64,000 nucleotides of DNA from Meandrina meandrites (GCA_963693305.1 OY855914.1:20449472-20513471), one strand, 5' to 3'; counted from the first letter of the stretch, positions 25,130-39,600 are shown. The notes: generated by a model not told the origin, from the sequence alone. Numbers and translations are program-made.

Positions 25130-25560
25130 AAAACTGCAGCTGTTAGTCTTGTTATTTCTGGTTTAACAAGGGCTTAATAACAGAGGAAGATTCTGCTCGT
25201 TTCAGATAAAGTGCACAGGAATGGCTCACATGGGTCACCACATTCGAACCTGATCAATTACTGTTGGCCAACTTAACATGAGTATTACAGCCAATAACAT
25301 CACGTCTACACTGACCAATCAGTTTCAACGGACCAGACTTAACATCATCGACTGACAACAACTTTTGACTTGACTTTGAACTGATGACGTCCGTACAGGT
25401 TGTCGAAATGTCAGTCACCAAAAACAGTTCTTCTCAGAACTACTCTCAACCGGACGATCACACTATACGAACTACTGATACTCCTGGGTTCAAACCATTT
25501 ATTACAATATCAACTACATCTGGTCTCCATACAATAATATAAAGAACATTGCACCTTGGC
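25130..25560 (+). repeat. Probable dispersed retroelement 3' region
   Basis: The segment GTACAGGTTGTCGAAATGTC, then GTCACC, TTCTCAGAACTAC, CCGGACGATCACACTA and ACTCCTGGGTTCAAACCATT, looks like a high-copy anthozoan repeat. This rests on memory of similar sequences, not on a second copy in this window. Confidence 0.35.
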
Positions 25561-26904
25561 TCAAAAAATATGAGTTATATTTTCTCGTGGCAAAGACGAT
25601 ATCTCACTTCTACGCGCTCACTTGAGAAATATCGTCTCTGTCACTCAAACATAAAATTCATATCTTCTCGCCACCGTGCAATATCCTCTATAGCTTCAAT
25701 CGAAAGCTTAATATATTGTTTATGGATGACATCGAAGTTTGCACAAAATGTTCTATTTTTATTGAACTTTGTTTACACATTTTATGACAAAAAATCTACA
25801 GGAAAACAAAGTAACAGTTTGGGCAATCATATAAACGTCGTAATCATCCATCCTTTCAGTTTCATTTGAAATCGTAATTTACGTGCGTCAAGTCCGCGTA
25901 ACAACCATTACGTAGCAAGTATAAGAGAACAACGTGATTGTGTGATACTGAACAGATGTATAACAGTGATCACACGAACAAACTAAAGAAACCTTTTATA
26001 AGTAACAACTAAGGCGTTTTGGGGTTTACCTACACATAGAAGCTATGCGTTTTAGGCACGTATCCACACAGAAAGTAGCAATTTCGATTAAATATAATAC
26101 AATTTCGATTAAATTTTAGCTGTGCTACATCTTATATCTCTTAACTCTATATCTAAACAGGAGACTTTGTAAGTCACCGCTACAATCTTAGTTCTAATTC
26201 TTTCAATAAAAATCTTCGCGTCTTCGATATCGATTTCTTCGAAAAGATCCCTCCGTCCCCCCTCAGCCGCCTCTGAAAAAACTCATAGCATTTAAACTAA
26301 TGTAGATAATGGGTTTGTTGTTTTGTTGATAACAATGACTTTTCATTAATAATTTACTGTAACGTGTACGCCCGTCGAAAGTCAGTACCTCTCAGTGCTA
26401 GGGTCACAGTACAACCGTGGTTATGACATCTTTTTTTAGCAAGAGGTTGCACTATAAGAAATCTTGGCTGTGATAAGCTTATATATTTTTTTCTCAGTTG
26501 ACGAATCTATCAAATAAGGAGAGATGTGTATATTAATTTGCTCCTTTTCCCCTTTTTCGAGGTATAAACCGTTGAAGTTATACGGTGGAAAATGAAGAAA
26601 AAAGTTCCCATGAAAAATCATGCAGCCAAAAAAATTACCTCTCTAAGTCAGTCAAGTGGCCTTCATTTCCCGTGGCTTTCTCATTAGGTTGCTCAACCAA
26701 GGTGTCCGAGCCTAGAACACCCGCTAGGGCACACCCCTGCAGGTTTCGCACTTCCAAACAACAGAGAATGCCAAGGGACTGGGTTTATATCGTCTGTATG
26801 GTAAAGCCAGTACCGTAATGGTTATTTATACAAATGCGGAAAACGGCATTCCTTGAATACCAAAATGGCAAACTTTCATAAGCTATAAAACATGCACACT
26901 CGAT
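25561..26904. other. Downstream of the receptor; presumed 3' UTR plus intergenic
   Basis: No coding sequence recognised. The ORF at 25549-25869 has no recognisable domain. The receptor's 3' UTR should begin at 26904 going down. Confidence 0.4.
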
Positions 26905-27269
26905 TTAACAATTACTGTAACTTGAAGTATTTTGCAATTCTCTCGACAACGCTTTTAGCGCTCCCGGGCAACCCACGAGACGCAGAGCGTCACACAGCTT
27001 TTTAGTCGTTGCCCTCTGGGGCCCAAGGGAATTTTTCCATTTCAAAAGCCCTTGGAAGCACTTTTCAGCAACTTCACGGTATTTGTAATCTTCCTCCAAG
27101 TTTCTTATCTTCATCTCATCCATGGACAGATTTCGCAGGAGGTCCTTCCAGCGGACTCCAACGTGTGGGCTAATGCAAAGACAATGATCCTGTGTTATCG
27201 GTTCGTCGTCGCTACCTAATGACGAGAAATAGTGGCATCGGTCTGGTGATAATTCATCTCGTGTAGAAT
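26905..27269 (-). CDS. Exon 35: death domain and stop codon
   Basis: 365 nt, enters in phase 1, TAA stop at 26905-26907. Death-domain pattern: [66 protein letters not shown]. The domain begins about 30 residues into the exon. No AATAAA is seen on the minus strand within the first few hundred bases downstream; the first one I noticed is near 25757. Confidence 0.94.
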
Positions 27270-27633
27270 CTAAAAGAATACGTTGCTGTTGACTATTACT
27301 ATTATGTACAAAGTGCATACACGAACAATGTAAATCTAACCACGCTATCTGGATATTTCGTAGTATGTGCGGTCAGACGTTCATGAGCTAAAAGTCTGCA
27401 TCTACGGGAATGGGCTTTTAGATATGTCTTTCGCGAGGAGGCTATGTTTAGAACGACTTTTCTGTGAACTAATTGCTCAAAGTTAGTCTTTCATAATTTG
27501 CCATGGTATTTCATTGTTATCTAAATATATCGATACCAATATTCGAGGGTGCTTTTAGTCCGAGTCAGACTCATTTCAGACATGAAATTTACTCTAACAA
27601 GAGCAAGAAACATATTATTTTGCCCCTCCCTCC

Positions 27634-27664
<31 letters not shown>

Positions 27665-30600
27665 AAGGAAGCGCCTTGACTCCAACACAGCTTGGAGTGC
27701 CTTCCGGTACTTCAGGTTTGATTGACTCTCTTGTTTTTTCTTGTTTCTTATCAGTTTACAGTGAGAAAATATATTTGAGGCTGCTGAATTCTCCATTTTA
27801 TTCGCAAAAAGACGCCACAATTCCTGGTGAAATTATAGCAGATAAGCAAATAAGCACCCGTGAAAACAGGGGTAATAAACGTCTCTTGCATTTTGTCGTG
27901 ATTCTTTCATTTAGTCTTATCACCTAAACGTTCCGGTAGCCGTTTGGCAATTAAATTAAAATATTCCCGATTCTTTTTCGTTACGCACCATTAGATTATC
28001 CATTCTAATTGTTACAATGCCCAAAACACTTTTACACACCTTGAGATGCCATTTCTTCTGCTGCCGAGGTCGAGCACTTAACTATCGCACCAGTACCACT
28101 AGCGTCAACTCGGCCGCTTGCTGCGGAGTTTTGACGGAAGCTCTGCCGCTAAAAGAAAAAAAGAATTATGCTAAGTCAAATCCTTTTAAATATCCTATCA
28201 TTTCTTTCCATGCCAAGTCAGTTATAGATCTGCCTTTCCATTTTCCGCCTCAATCGTTTAAATCTTTCATGGGCGCGACTTTCTGATGTCAAAAGACAAA
28301 ACTTTGAATTCAAAATGATGTTGAAGACTATGACCTTGCTTATTACAATATGACGTCATATTTCCACGTCCTTCCATACCTAAAATGCTTTTGGAGCGTT
28401 AAGGGGGACTTTCTACCTCCAATCCCTCATCCCAGGAACCACCTGAAGGCCCATTCTAAACAACAATTTTAATGACAGGCTTATGTTAAAACACGTACTT
28501 AACCTTACCTTCAGTGGTGTAAAGCCTGGATTTAGATAGATTGAATATTCTTCGACGTGGTCTTCCTGTTGAAACTTTACAAGACCACAAAATCCATTCA
28601 CATCTCGACCGTCCTCAGGTTTCACAGCAAAATCGCAAGCGTTCATGGAGCGAAATCCATTTCTATACGCTTTCTGATAGTTGTATATCTGAAAGTGATA
28701 AAATTGTATAAAATAGTGAGTGGTAATAAGACTTTTCAGGAGGACGCATCCGGCTGATTAGTTACTGAACATGCTAATCCACAGTGGAAGAGGGGCAGGA
28801 CTCGCCCGAACACAATTGAATGCCTCACGTAATTTGCACGAAAGCGTTGGAGAGAAACGCAATCCTTTTTTGTTCCACACTCAGCCAATCCCCTCTCTTT
28901 TTAACTTCTTCACGTATAAGACGCAAGCCTCCCCGATATATGGCTTGGCAAATCCCTCATTCTGTCGCACTGGTTCCTTATCTGGGCGAATAATTCCTTT
29001 TCGCGTTTTTTCGTGTTTGCTATGCTGTTCCTTGTTTGGGGAGTTTGTCCCAATGGCAAACCTTGGTTACCAAGCAATGATACTAAGAATCCTTGTTTAA
29101 GATGGAGACGTAGCACTTGTGAGACAACACCAGGAAAACAAAAGGAAAAACACCAAAAGTAGCCGTACCACCTCCTCTGAACGTTCTCAATTTCAATATA
29201 GCCTTTTTATCCTGAAACCTATTAAAAAAAAAATGGAACCTGCGAGGTGGCCGTAATGCCAGATCTTGTTTAAGCTACTATTTATATTGTCGAGGACCGA
29301 CTAATAAAAAAATTCCTGCCACCCTTCACCTATCTCCTTAAAAACGTAATGACATTGCAAAAAAAAAAACAACAACTTTCGCTTGTACTTGAGAAACAAA
29401 AAAATGGCTTACCTGTTTATCACCAGTCTTGTCCAATTTCCAGCCCTCCTCGAGATCAACGAGTCTCACAGTTATATTCTTCTTGTCTTTGTACATTTTG
29501 AAGGACTCCTCCCTTGCTGGCCTCGAGTCGGGAAACCGTTCTCTATCTCTCAACTCCACCCGCTTGTTCAATGAAAGACAAATATAGCAGTAAACAACAT
29601 TCAAAAGGAAAGGTACAGTTTTAAATAAAAAAAAAGAAAACAGTCTAACGTGATGTACACGGTTTCAGTATTATTAACAATTATTTCACGAGCTCGCGTT
29701 AGATATGAGGTTTTTTTATTAAAAGAACCCAGATAACTGCAATATTTGAACTCCCCGGCTTTTCTCGCTCAAGCGTAAACCCGCCATATTTATGATCCAT
29801 GTTATGCTAGCTCAGGAATTGCAATTTACCATGGCTAGTTTTTAATAATTAATACTATCATCATTAACCTACAAAGCGCTTATGTTATATGCCGCTTCAT
29901 GATATCTGGAATAATCAAGGTCTCGGTAAATGTTATCAGCCTTGGCCTTCGGCTTCGGCTGATAACACTCACCAGGGCCTTGATTACTCAGGATATCACA
30001 AGAAAAGACTCATCCAATAATTGTATACATTTTTTGGAGTATTGCAATCATGTCACGGGTGGGACACACGACTATTCATCCCCTTGTGCATGCGTTTATT
30101 TATATATCCTAATATGTATACATGTATCGTGAAATCGTGGATGAACGGGGAGATTGGATTCACAATAATGCATGCATGCATGCATATTTCAGCACCACAT
30201 CGTTTCTCTTATCGTTCAATCGGTCACCTACCCTCTTGGAATCCTCGTTGTCACTGTAGACGTAGAATCGTAAATAAATGAGGTCGCTTTTGGGATCTGG
30301 TCTGCTAGCAAAAACCGTCGCTCTTTTCCTCTTTGTTCCCCCACATGCAAATATGCTCCAGATAGAAAACGTTTTGGTTTTGATGTGAATGGAGTTTTCT
30401 TTCACCGTGAACCAAGCCTTGGATCGACTGCCTGCCTCCGATTCATTGGGAACCTTCTCCCAGATGACGCGACCTTTAAATACGTAGAGTAAAAAAAGAA
30501 TATAGAAAACGAAAAAATAGAAATCAAAACAACTTCAAAGCTTCTTGATATTGTGGCTGTGACTAGCTTGTACTCATACGACAAACCCAAATCCATGACA

Positions 30601-33600
30601 TCTACACATGCATACATATATATTTAAAACAGTTACTCGAGCTTGAAATCCTTGGCTTGAAGCCGATTTACGGTGTGGTAGTAACGGTGCTTACGATGTC
30701 TGAAGAAAAACTTATTGTTGTTATATCTTGATTTGAAGCTGTGCTGTGGTGTAGTTTTATAAGGAGTTAGGGAGAAAGAAAATTGAGATGTTGTGAGAAA
30801 AATAAACCAACAAATTACCATTGTCCTGGCCAGACAACTGCCCACTTCTGTATACAGTTATCGATTCCTTTTTGGCTTCTCTCATATACAGGTCATGTGG
30901 AACAATAATTTCTACGGGCCTCGATAGGTTGATGTTATGTGGTCCACACTCAATAACTGGGGAGATGAGCGTTCTATCGGATGTTTCCGGGAGATCCCGC
31001 AACAATTGTGTTTCATCGTAGATCACACCAAAGAAGATAGGCTGGTTTGTTCCAGCGGGAATTGCACCGCTAGGGACGACGATCTTGACGTCAGAATCCG
31101 ACCTAGCTGCGCACAACTCTCCTCCTGTAGTGTTGAATGTGGCCTCTGCTCGCGTGATGTACTTTGCAAATGATGTGGAAGGGCGGTTGTTAAGAGTTTC
31201 GTTGTTGAAAGTAGATAATTTCTGATATCCCTCGTTTTCGGTCTGCGAAACAAAAAAGCTAGTCCAATGACTAATTCGTAGATAAATAATGGTACTTTTT
31301 TTTGTTTGCAAAGTTATCCAACGACATGATACAAAAAATCACTGGACGATCGACCTTTTTGTGCCTTAAGAGGTTCTTAAGATATTAACCCTTCTATGTT
31401 ATGCGCCACCAGTGCCATCCAGGGGGGAGAAGCAAGTCTCCTAGTCGCTTAATGCTACGGAAACCGGGATAAGCTCCGGCCTGATGGGCCCCTAGGCTCG
31501 TATACAGACTTTACCATGCAAATTCCAGTAAAATTAAAAATATCTGGTAGCTGCACTTTCGGGCTTGCTAAAATCTATTGTTGGTTTTCACTGTCACGCC
31601 GCAAAAACAGGAATATTATAGGTTAAATTAACAGATATTCCGTATTCCAGTTATCCGTCAAAATGTTCCACACAAATTTACAGAGCATGGTGTGGAAACG
31701 CCATGTATTGAGGATGTCTAATAACCATGGAATGATAAAAATTCAGGCATCTTGTAATTCTGTTTTTTTTTTTTTTATTTTGATGACGTCACGCGAAAAC
31801 CAAGAATGCATTTTAAGTCACTGAATTTGTTGCATTTCACGTCTTCTACTTTAGTATAAAAATGTGCTATTGCTTGTTGCATTTTAGTTGATAATGTGAG
31901 ACCGAAGCATCGTTCCTCTTTCTTCGTTTGCTTTTCTTCAAAATTTATTCTCAGTATTAGAATAAAAATATGTCGTCTCTAATTTTTTGTGTTTTCAAGT
32001 TGAATCAAAACGGTAGCCAAAGAGGAGAAAGACAAAACCGAAATTCAAACATCTCTTCAAAACAGTTGATTCCAAGGTTTGGGTTCGGATTCATTGTTCT
32101 GCAACTGAGCAATAGAATTTTTTTCCTTTATCCCAGAGTTCTTGTCGGCGGCCTACCAGTGACCCACTTACATGTAACCCAGCTCCCAGCGCAACCTTGT
32201 TGTGCGTAAAGAAAACAAGTATTTCAACGAACTGTTCATTTCTATCTAATAGCACACGAACGAATTGAACTTGACAATTGTACTTTTTCGCTATTCTTAC
32301 CTTTGATTGAGTGACTGGATTTTCGTATGGAGGGTCTGAATTATAAAGTCCAGCATAGACAGCATTTGATCTCCCATTTGCAGCATTTAGTGCCTGGTAA
32401 TGACTGTTACAGTAACCAGCATCTCCAGAATTTTCATAAGTGTGCGTAAAGACCTCCGGTATTATACTATATACTGGATCCTTCTCTTCTACGCTATCTG
32501 TCTCCTGCTCGTGCGAAGATCTGCTTTTTAACGATAATTCATCTCCACCGAATCCTGGGTTTTTGTAACCAACTTCCTTCTCCGCCTTGTAACGCAGTGA
32601 TTGACTGTTTAACTTTGGTGTATCGGCAAAGCACAAAGAACGGCGGTACCTGTGTGTAGAACAAAATAAACCGCATACAGTTGTTTAGTTTTGGACGCAT
32701 ACGAAAGGAGATACTGTACGAAACTAGTGGTCGAAATCGAGCTCTGAAAAACGAGTTAATGTAGTCCGCAGTGACAGCAGTGGAAAATGTACGGGAAGAA
32801 TCAATTCCGTCTCCTTATGCCTGAAAGTCGCGAAGATTCAAACTGGAAAAGAAAAGAGCCCTGTCGCGTTGCAATAACAATCTCGGATTAATAGCCACTT
32901 GCGTTGGGGTTATATATTTACAGGAAAATATGGGCAAATGGAATAAAACGTCTGTCAAATGTATTGTCAAAGCACAGTGTCAATCTATATCCAAGAGTGT
33001 GTGTAGTATACCGCCATTAATGATTCTATAAGCTTCACATACCAACAGTATGCAACAGCAGCGATGCCAACGATAACAATAGTCGCAACTGTCGCTCCTG
33101 CGATACGGGCAACGGTATCCTCTTTTGATTTGGGTTTTTTTGTCGCCAAAGCGTCTGCAGGCAAAACAAAATAAAACACATCGTCATGCCATAACTATTC
33201 CCAACAAAGTGCAGTCTAGACCTCAGTCTAATATCGTCGACAATAGGTACTTTAAGAATTCGGTACGGCGAGCGCTACTACAGCTGCCGGAAGTAAATTT
33301 TCACCAAAAAAATAATATATACATTTAGGCAGGCCTAAAAGCGGAGCTCCCATGCATTTATCTTTTTTTTGCTCGAGTAAATTACAGTGTTACCAAATAA
33401 GAAACCACACTATATTTCTTAGCTTATACGGTGGCCCATATAGGTACAAAAAACCTCTCATGATTTTGTTGACGAAAGCGACGTCAATATATTTCGTGGT
33501 TAACCCGTATAAATTTTCCTGCCTTTAGTGACAGGTTCTAAAATTGAAATTGACGAGTGCACTTTATTGGGTTCCTCACGTATGCACGTAGGTGCAAAAC

Positions 33601-36600
33601 AAATCTTAGTCAAACTTTTTACAACGTTTACTGTACACTAATTCGTAATACACCTCTAGGACCTCTATGAGTTATTCAATGTAAAAAGAACCTTGACCTT
33701 GTTTTTATTACTACAAAACCATCAGAGCAAGAAAATCAACTCAAGGCAAAAACAGAAAACAAAGTGAACTCGCTGCTTAACACAGTAAACAAAATGAACT
33801 CACGGCACGGCAAACTGAGAAAATCACGGCGGCAAAACAAACTCTGCAAATTGATGGTGCCGGTTATGTAAGTCATTTTAAAGCAGTTTTTGTGTAAGAA
33901 TTGTGGCAGTTTGTGATTTGGAAACTGGTGCACGCTAACTTAGAATAAGCTTACAATGTTGTTTTGACTGTTTTGAACTGTCTTCCTTTTCGTTGCGGTT
34001 TGGTTGCATGATTTACTAATTCTGTTTCATCGTACGCGTTGCTATTAAAATGCCTAAGAGAATTTTATGTAGAGAACTGAACGAATTTTCTTCATTTCTG
34101 GTAAGTAAATATGCGGTAGGTTAAGTCTGAACCCACTCAGCCTACTAGCACAGGTAACTCGAAACGAAACCGGCAAATTCAACACACTCACTAATAAGCA
34201 GAGATAAGAGAAACAAAACAAATGCAAGCGAGCCGAAATCGTGATTTTGATCTGTGAAGCTAAATAATTTGTTTTCAAAATCCAATAATGAACATCACAG
34301 TTAACTCCACTAACTAAAACTAAAAATAATTAGTCTAAACAAAATATTTACTAAACAAATTAAATGTGTAAAATGTACAAACATGAACAGGCTTGATAAA
34401 TATTTACGTGAAGATCTGAAAACCTACACAACTTCAAATTCATTCATTAATGAAATATATAAATTCTCTCAATATAAAATTAGGCTTATGCTTAGTGCAT
34501 ACATTTACGTTTGTTACCTCATTATTGAAGAAGGCTTATAAATTCTGTAGGGCAAAGCTTTCAAACCAGCCCAATAATATCGGACACGAACACGGCAGTC
34601 TCGTTGCAAGCTTAGTCCAACACCAGCGACATATTCATTATATGAATTATCACCGAACAACAATTTCTTCCTTTCCATCGGTGTAGCCTTTAACAGTCTT
34701 TTATCCTTCACTTCAGTGAACTTGATCGGCTCTGAATTCACTTTTGTTTGAGCTCAATTCAGTGATATTCAGCCTTGCTCAGCCGCGGGTCGAACCCTGG
34801 ACATCGCGCTCTTTTTGACTTGTTATCCAGTATATCATGTTCAAATCGGCAATTATTTCGGATCTTCCCGTTAAGAGGTTGTCCTAAATCATTTGGCATA
34901 AGTTTCCATGATGTGCATGAGTAAATAAAGCGAGAAATACTCGCGAAAATTGATGTTCGCCAGCAGCTTTCTTCGCATCTTTCATTCAGCTTTAAAGGTG
35001 AACAGCGTACCAAAGATTTACCGCCTTTTCGAACAATCGCTTCGTTTAAGTTGAAAGGAAATGTCCAGTCATTTATTTAACATGTGAAAAAAACTAAACT
35101 AAATACTGCATTTCTAAAATAGATTTAGCTAAGCCCAAAAGCAGAGCTTGCGGGTTATTTACCTTGCCCTTTATTTAAATCTGAATTTACGCGATGATAA
35201 AATTATCAGGCTAAGTAAAAACTGAGTACTTGAGCCCGCGATCAATTGGAAAACCATTACCTGGTCAGCGGTCAACTTCCAAAAAAGACGTCCCCTCGAT
35301 TAGCTCTACGCCTGAGCCCGCGATATGGTCATGTGATACTGGTCAGCGGATACCTTGTTTTGACAGCTGTCAATTGACCATGACATGGAAGTTCAATATC
35401 AAAGATTTAACAGTAACCAAAGCGGTAATTGTTCTGTGACTCCCCTCCCCCTCCCCCAGAGTCTGTACGGACGGACGGACGGACGGACGTACGGTCACGT
35501 GATTACCAAATTTTCTCGGCTTGGTGGTTTACCAAATTTTCTTACCCATGGTGCTCCGCTGGCGCGCTTCGCGCGCTGGAGCTCCGCTATAACACTGGGC
35601 ATGTAAGTCGGTTGAGTCTGGCCGTAGCCATTCTCGTCCCCAGATTGCGTGATCCTTCTGGTTTGGGCCAGGGATCGAGACCTCTGGCCGCTGCGCAGAT
35701 TACTCGCTCTGATTTTTTCAGCAAACCAGATGTGCCAGATTTGACAATGAGTCCGTGAATCGCGGACTTCCGGTGCTGGCGGTGGACGGAGGTCACGATC
35801 CCTGGGGCAGACAAAAATGATCGCTGCCTCTAGTGACCAGAATGGGCCGTAGCGTAAAATCTGACTACCTAAGCTGGCTAGTATGTGGATTTTTTTATTC
35901 GCTTTTCTGTCCTTTTTTCTACGAATTTCTCAGCATTTCAAGATTTCCAACGCAAAAAGTACGCTTTGAAGTAAACTAGAGTACAATATCTGTCGATTTT
36001 ATCGCTCATACGCTTGTAAATTTTCCACTGAATTCGTTTGGTGAAAGTGAAGGCATAACGAAGATAGATATTCTTGTTAAGCGTGAGTTGTTCTTCTTTT
36101 AAAGCCTTGTCTTGAGAGTTTATTGAAGATGAACAATATCTGAATAAGTATCGGATGCCATTTTGCTTCAGTGAGTAAGTCTGCTTACGAGCCTAGTGGC
36201 CCAACAGGCCGGAGCTTATCCCGGTTTCCGTAGCATGAAGCGACTAGGAGTATTTCTTCTCCCCCCCGGATGGGATGCTAGTCCATCGCAGGGTTACACC
36301 CAGCAGTAAATTCGCCGGTACCCATTTATACACCTGGGTGGAGAGAGGCACTATGAGAGTAAAGTGTCTTGCCCAAGAACACAACACAGCGCCCTGGCCA
36401 GGGCTCGAACCCGGACCGCCCGATCTGGAGTCCAGCGCACTAGCCATTAGGCCACCACGCCTCCCATTTTGCTTCAGTGAGTACTGGTACATTGTATATT
36501 TCAGTTCTTAATTGCAACTCGACATTCTGAGATATTCGGTTCTTTTAAATTTTATGCATTTCATTGGTTAAATTCTGAAATTGTTGTCATTGTATATGTC

Positions 36601-39600
36601 TGGCATACGTTTTCGGACAGAACTAATCTGTTGGACCTACTAAAGCAAGAAACAACGTACCATCTTTTTGTAAGCGAAGCCATTCGGTTGTGAGAAACAT
36701 GATAAAAGAGACTTTAAATTCCATAGCCTGTACTTCTTTTATTGCACTCAATTTGGCAGACTGTTGAGGCGTACTATTGCTAGACCTTTACGGTCTCGGT
36801 ACCCGTAGTAAAACCCGCCATAGTGAAGTCTTAAGGTGGCTGGTAATGGTTTCCAGCACTTTCCAGCTCTTACACTTTGACTGGATAGTACAATAAATTT
36901 TTATCAGTTGATGCTACAATAATGGTATCAAATAAATGCCCAATGATTGCCGAGTACGTTTTGGTTACTTTCTTGACCTCACTGGTTTCCATAGCAACAC
37001 TATAACCTGTTAAAAACACCCTTAATTTTAGCTTTAAGTGCTTATAACTCAAAAACGAGCTCGATGACCCCCAATTTTTCTTATTGAACATTGATTAGCA
37101 TGTTAAGATACAACTTTCTGCAAAGTTAAAAAAATTTCTACGAAGCAGTTTCAGAGCCACCTTAAATTTTTAAAAATTTAAGGTGGCTCTGAAACCGCTA
37201 CGTAGAAATTTTTTTAACTTTAAAAAAAGTTGTATCTTTACATGCTAATTATAACTCAACAGTAAAAAATGGGGGTCACCGAGCTCGTTTTTGAGTTATA
37301 AGCACTTAAAGCTAAAATTAAGGGTGTTTTTAACAGGTTATCCTGTTACTATGGTAACCAGTGACGTCAAGAAAATGACCAGAACATATTCACCAATCAT
37401 TGGGCATTTATTTGATACCATTATTGTAGCATCAACTGATAAAGATTTCTAGTACAGACCCGTCAAAAGTGTAAGAGCTGAAAAATGCTTGAAAATGCTG
37501 GAAACCGATACCAGCCACCTTAATGTCCCTATCATCGACACATCTTGAATCAATTGGAATATTTGAAAATGACGAGTTTTTGACGCCGTATTTAATGACC
37601 CTTTGACCGAAAAACGTCGCTTCGGGTAAATTTATAAGGGCTTTGCTCTTATAAATATTTTAGTGGCGGTATAAAGTAAAAACTCACCTGTAGCGCAGTC
37701 GTTATTGGAAACGGCTCCGGATCTATTTGTTGATTTGCCTTTTTCGCATTTTTTGCAGTTAGTCTGTCCCTCCTTGTCTTGATAACTGCCTTTAGCACAC
37801 AGCTCACACTTGAAACTCTTGTTATCGTATAATGTTCCTATTGGACAAGCCACTGTTGAAGACAAAACACTTGTTAACATACAACAAAGTGGGAGAGTAC
37901 TGCTATTCCAAATGGTTAGTGGTCCATATTTTCCACATTGACTGCTCACGAAATAGTTTGTTTCTTTTGAAACTCTCTTCGGTGTAGAAACCTCATTTAG
38001 TTCGGTTTATCTGGCAATTTGGTTTACTATCTTGAAAATTCTCGCTAAAACGCATGAAGGCGCTGATGTCGGGTTCGCTGCCCATCGTTGAAAACGACTA
38101 GCACATTGTCAAAGAGCACGTACACTTTCATGTTATATTTCTTGAAGAGCTATTCAAAATGAGCAATGCTTACCACATCCTTTCCGATCACCGCTTGTAA
38201 CGAATCCAGCACCGCACGTGACATTAGAGAAGAGATGCTGGAATGATGATCTGTCCGCAGTGCTGTTGATTCCACCCAAACTGATCTGAAACTGCCCTGT
38301 AGCCACAGCATACTTCATTTGAAACAACACGGCTTCACTTTTCTCCTCGACATTGCCTCCTAACAAAGACGAATCTGATCCTTCTTTTACCACCAGCGAG
38401 AAAAGGACTTCCATTGCATTGTCCACTGCCCTTCTCTTCTTTTTATTGGCGGCTGATTCACATCCGGGAACTGTAGCGTCCTTCAATTCACACACATGGC
38501 ATCCTGGGACTGTTGAGAGCGTGTCTTTAATTTCCTTTTCGACTGCAGACCGTAACTCTTCGTGGCTTTGGATATTTTTGCATTGCATGCCAGGAAACTT
38601 AGTCGAGAAGCGATGTTCAATTTCTTTCGGTGCGGCCTTACCTGAGACAGAAAAAAATAATAATAAGTGAAGAAAAGACGTTCGATTGCTTACGTGGCAG
38701 TCTCAAATACAAGTACCGGAGATGCAGTCATCTCAGCAAATACGCGAAAAAAGAAAATGAAGAAAGGAAGGGAAAAAATGCACAAACTTTGTGCCCACTG
38801 GACAAAGGGATTTCAAAGGTAGTCGCCACGGCAATTATATACTTTAGTGGCGCTGATTATGTTGGTTAACTTACTGTCTGTAGCCAGGATTAACCGTCCC
38901 TGGGTCTCCAGAGATGACTTTGAAACAGAGGTAAAAATAAATCGAGAAAAGGCTTATTCTTCGGTTTAGAGTTATTGCCGAATCTTCAATATCTCTAAAA
39001 CGGAGAAAAAAAATCATTTCGTTGGAATAGACCCATTTTTCTTCAGGCCACGTTGTTGAAAGCAAAAAACTTTAACAAATACTGCTTACATACTTGAACA
39101 TGCTGGCACTACCAGATTCTCCATGTCATTCCATTTCCAGTTTGTATCAGGACCGCAGCCATACATGGTAACTGCCTCAGCATTGAAGGAATAACCTTCA
39201 TCGCAGGACATGATGCACAGCTTTTTGCCAGAGACTTTTTTGCAAAATATTTTTCCATTCCTAGGCTTTTTTAATTCGGGACACTCTGTAGAGTTAAAAT
39301 AACAAATAGAGAAGACGCCTTAGTTCACAAATGTGGGACTGCAAATATGCATTGTTATACACAGTTTGTCTGGAGCAACGATCACTTCCAGCTTCCGCGT
39401 TTCAAACAAAACCCTGGTATGATGCATTAGGCAAACAACTACAGAAAAAAAAAAAGAGAGAAAAGGAAGGGGAGGGGTAGACTATACGGAAAGGCCAAAG
39501 TGTTTTTTTTTCGTCAGACTAAAGGTATTTTAAAGGTTAGGGAAAGGACAGGGAAAACTCTCATCTAGGCATTACAGTGGTCTTTTCAAAATGTCTCGAA

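Larger units (their letters stand above)
33155..37687. other. 4.5-kb intron between ectodomain and transmembrane exons
   Basis: Contains the SINE, the head-to-head MITE pair, a GGAC microsatellite (35468-35488), and a duplicated pair of GAGCCCGCGAT ... TGGTCAGCGG segments 81 bp apart (35232 and 35313). No extra coding exon is needed by phase (exon 27 ends in phase 1 and exon 28 starts in phase 1). Confidence 0.7.

Noticed and set aside
25378..25420. Hammerhead-ribozyme-like words (CTGATGA ... GAAA) at 25381-25408
   Set aside because: Stem II does not pair: the bases next to CTGATGA and GAAA are both C, and no complementary stem fits between them.
1..26904. A second protein-coding gene in the left 27 kb
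   Set aside because: No ORF longer than about 145 codons, no recognisable domain outside transposon or PB1 debris, and no set of phase-compatible exons found.
32301..32649. ITIM/ITAM motifs around the tyrosines
   Set aside because: The residues two before Tyr are Pro or Ala, so the (V/I/L/S)-x-Y-x-x-(L/V/I) rule is not met.
33037..33042. Alternative donor GTGAAG for the transmembrane exon
   Set aside because: It would end in phase 0, while exon 29 needs two preceding bases; GTATGT at 33037-33042 fits both phase and consensus.
34770..34830. tRNA-like B box (GGTTCGACCC on minus)
   Set aside because: No convincing A box or cloverleaf; at most an old tRNA-derived repeat.
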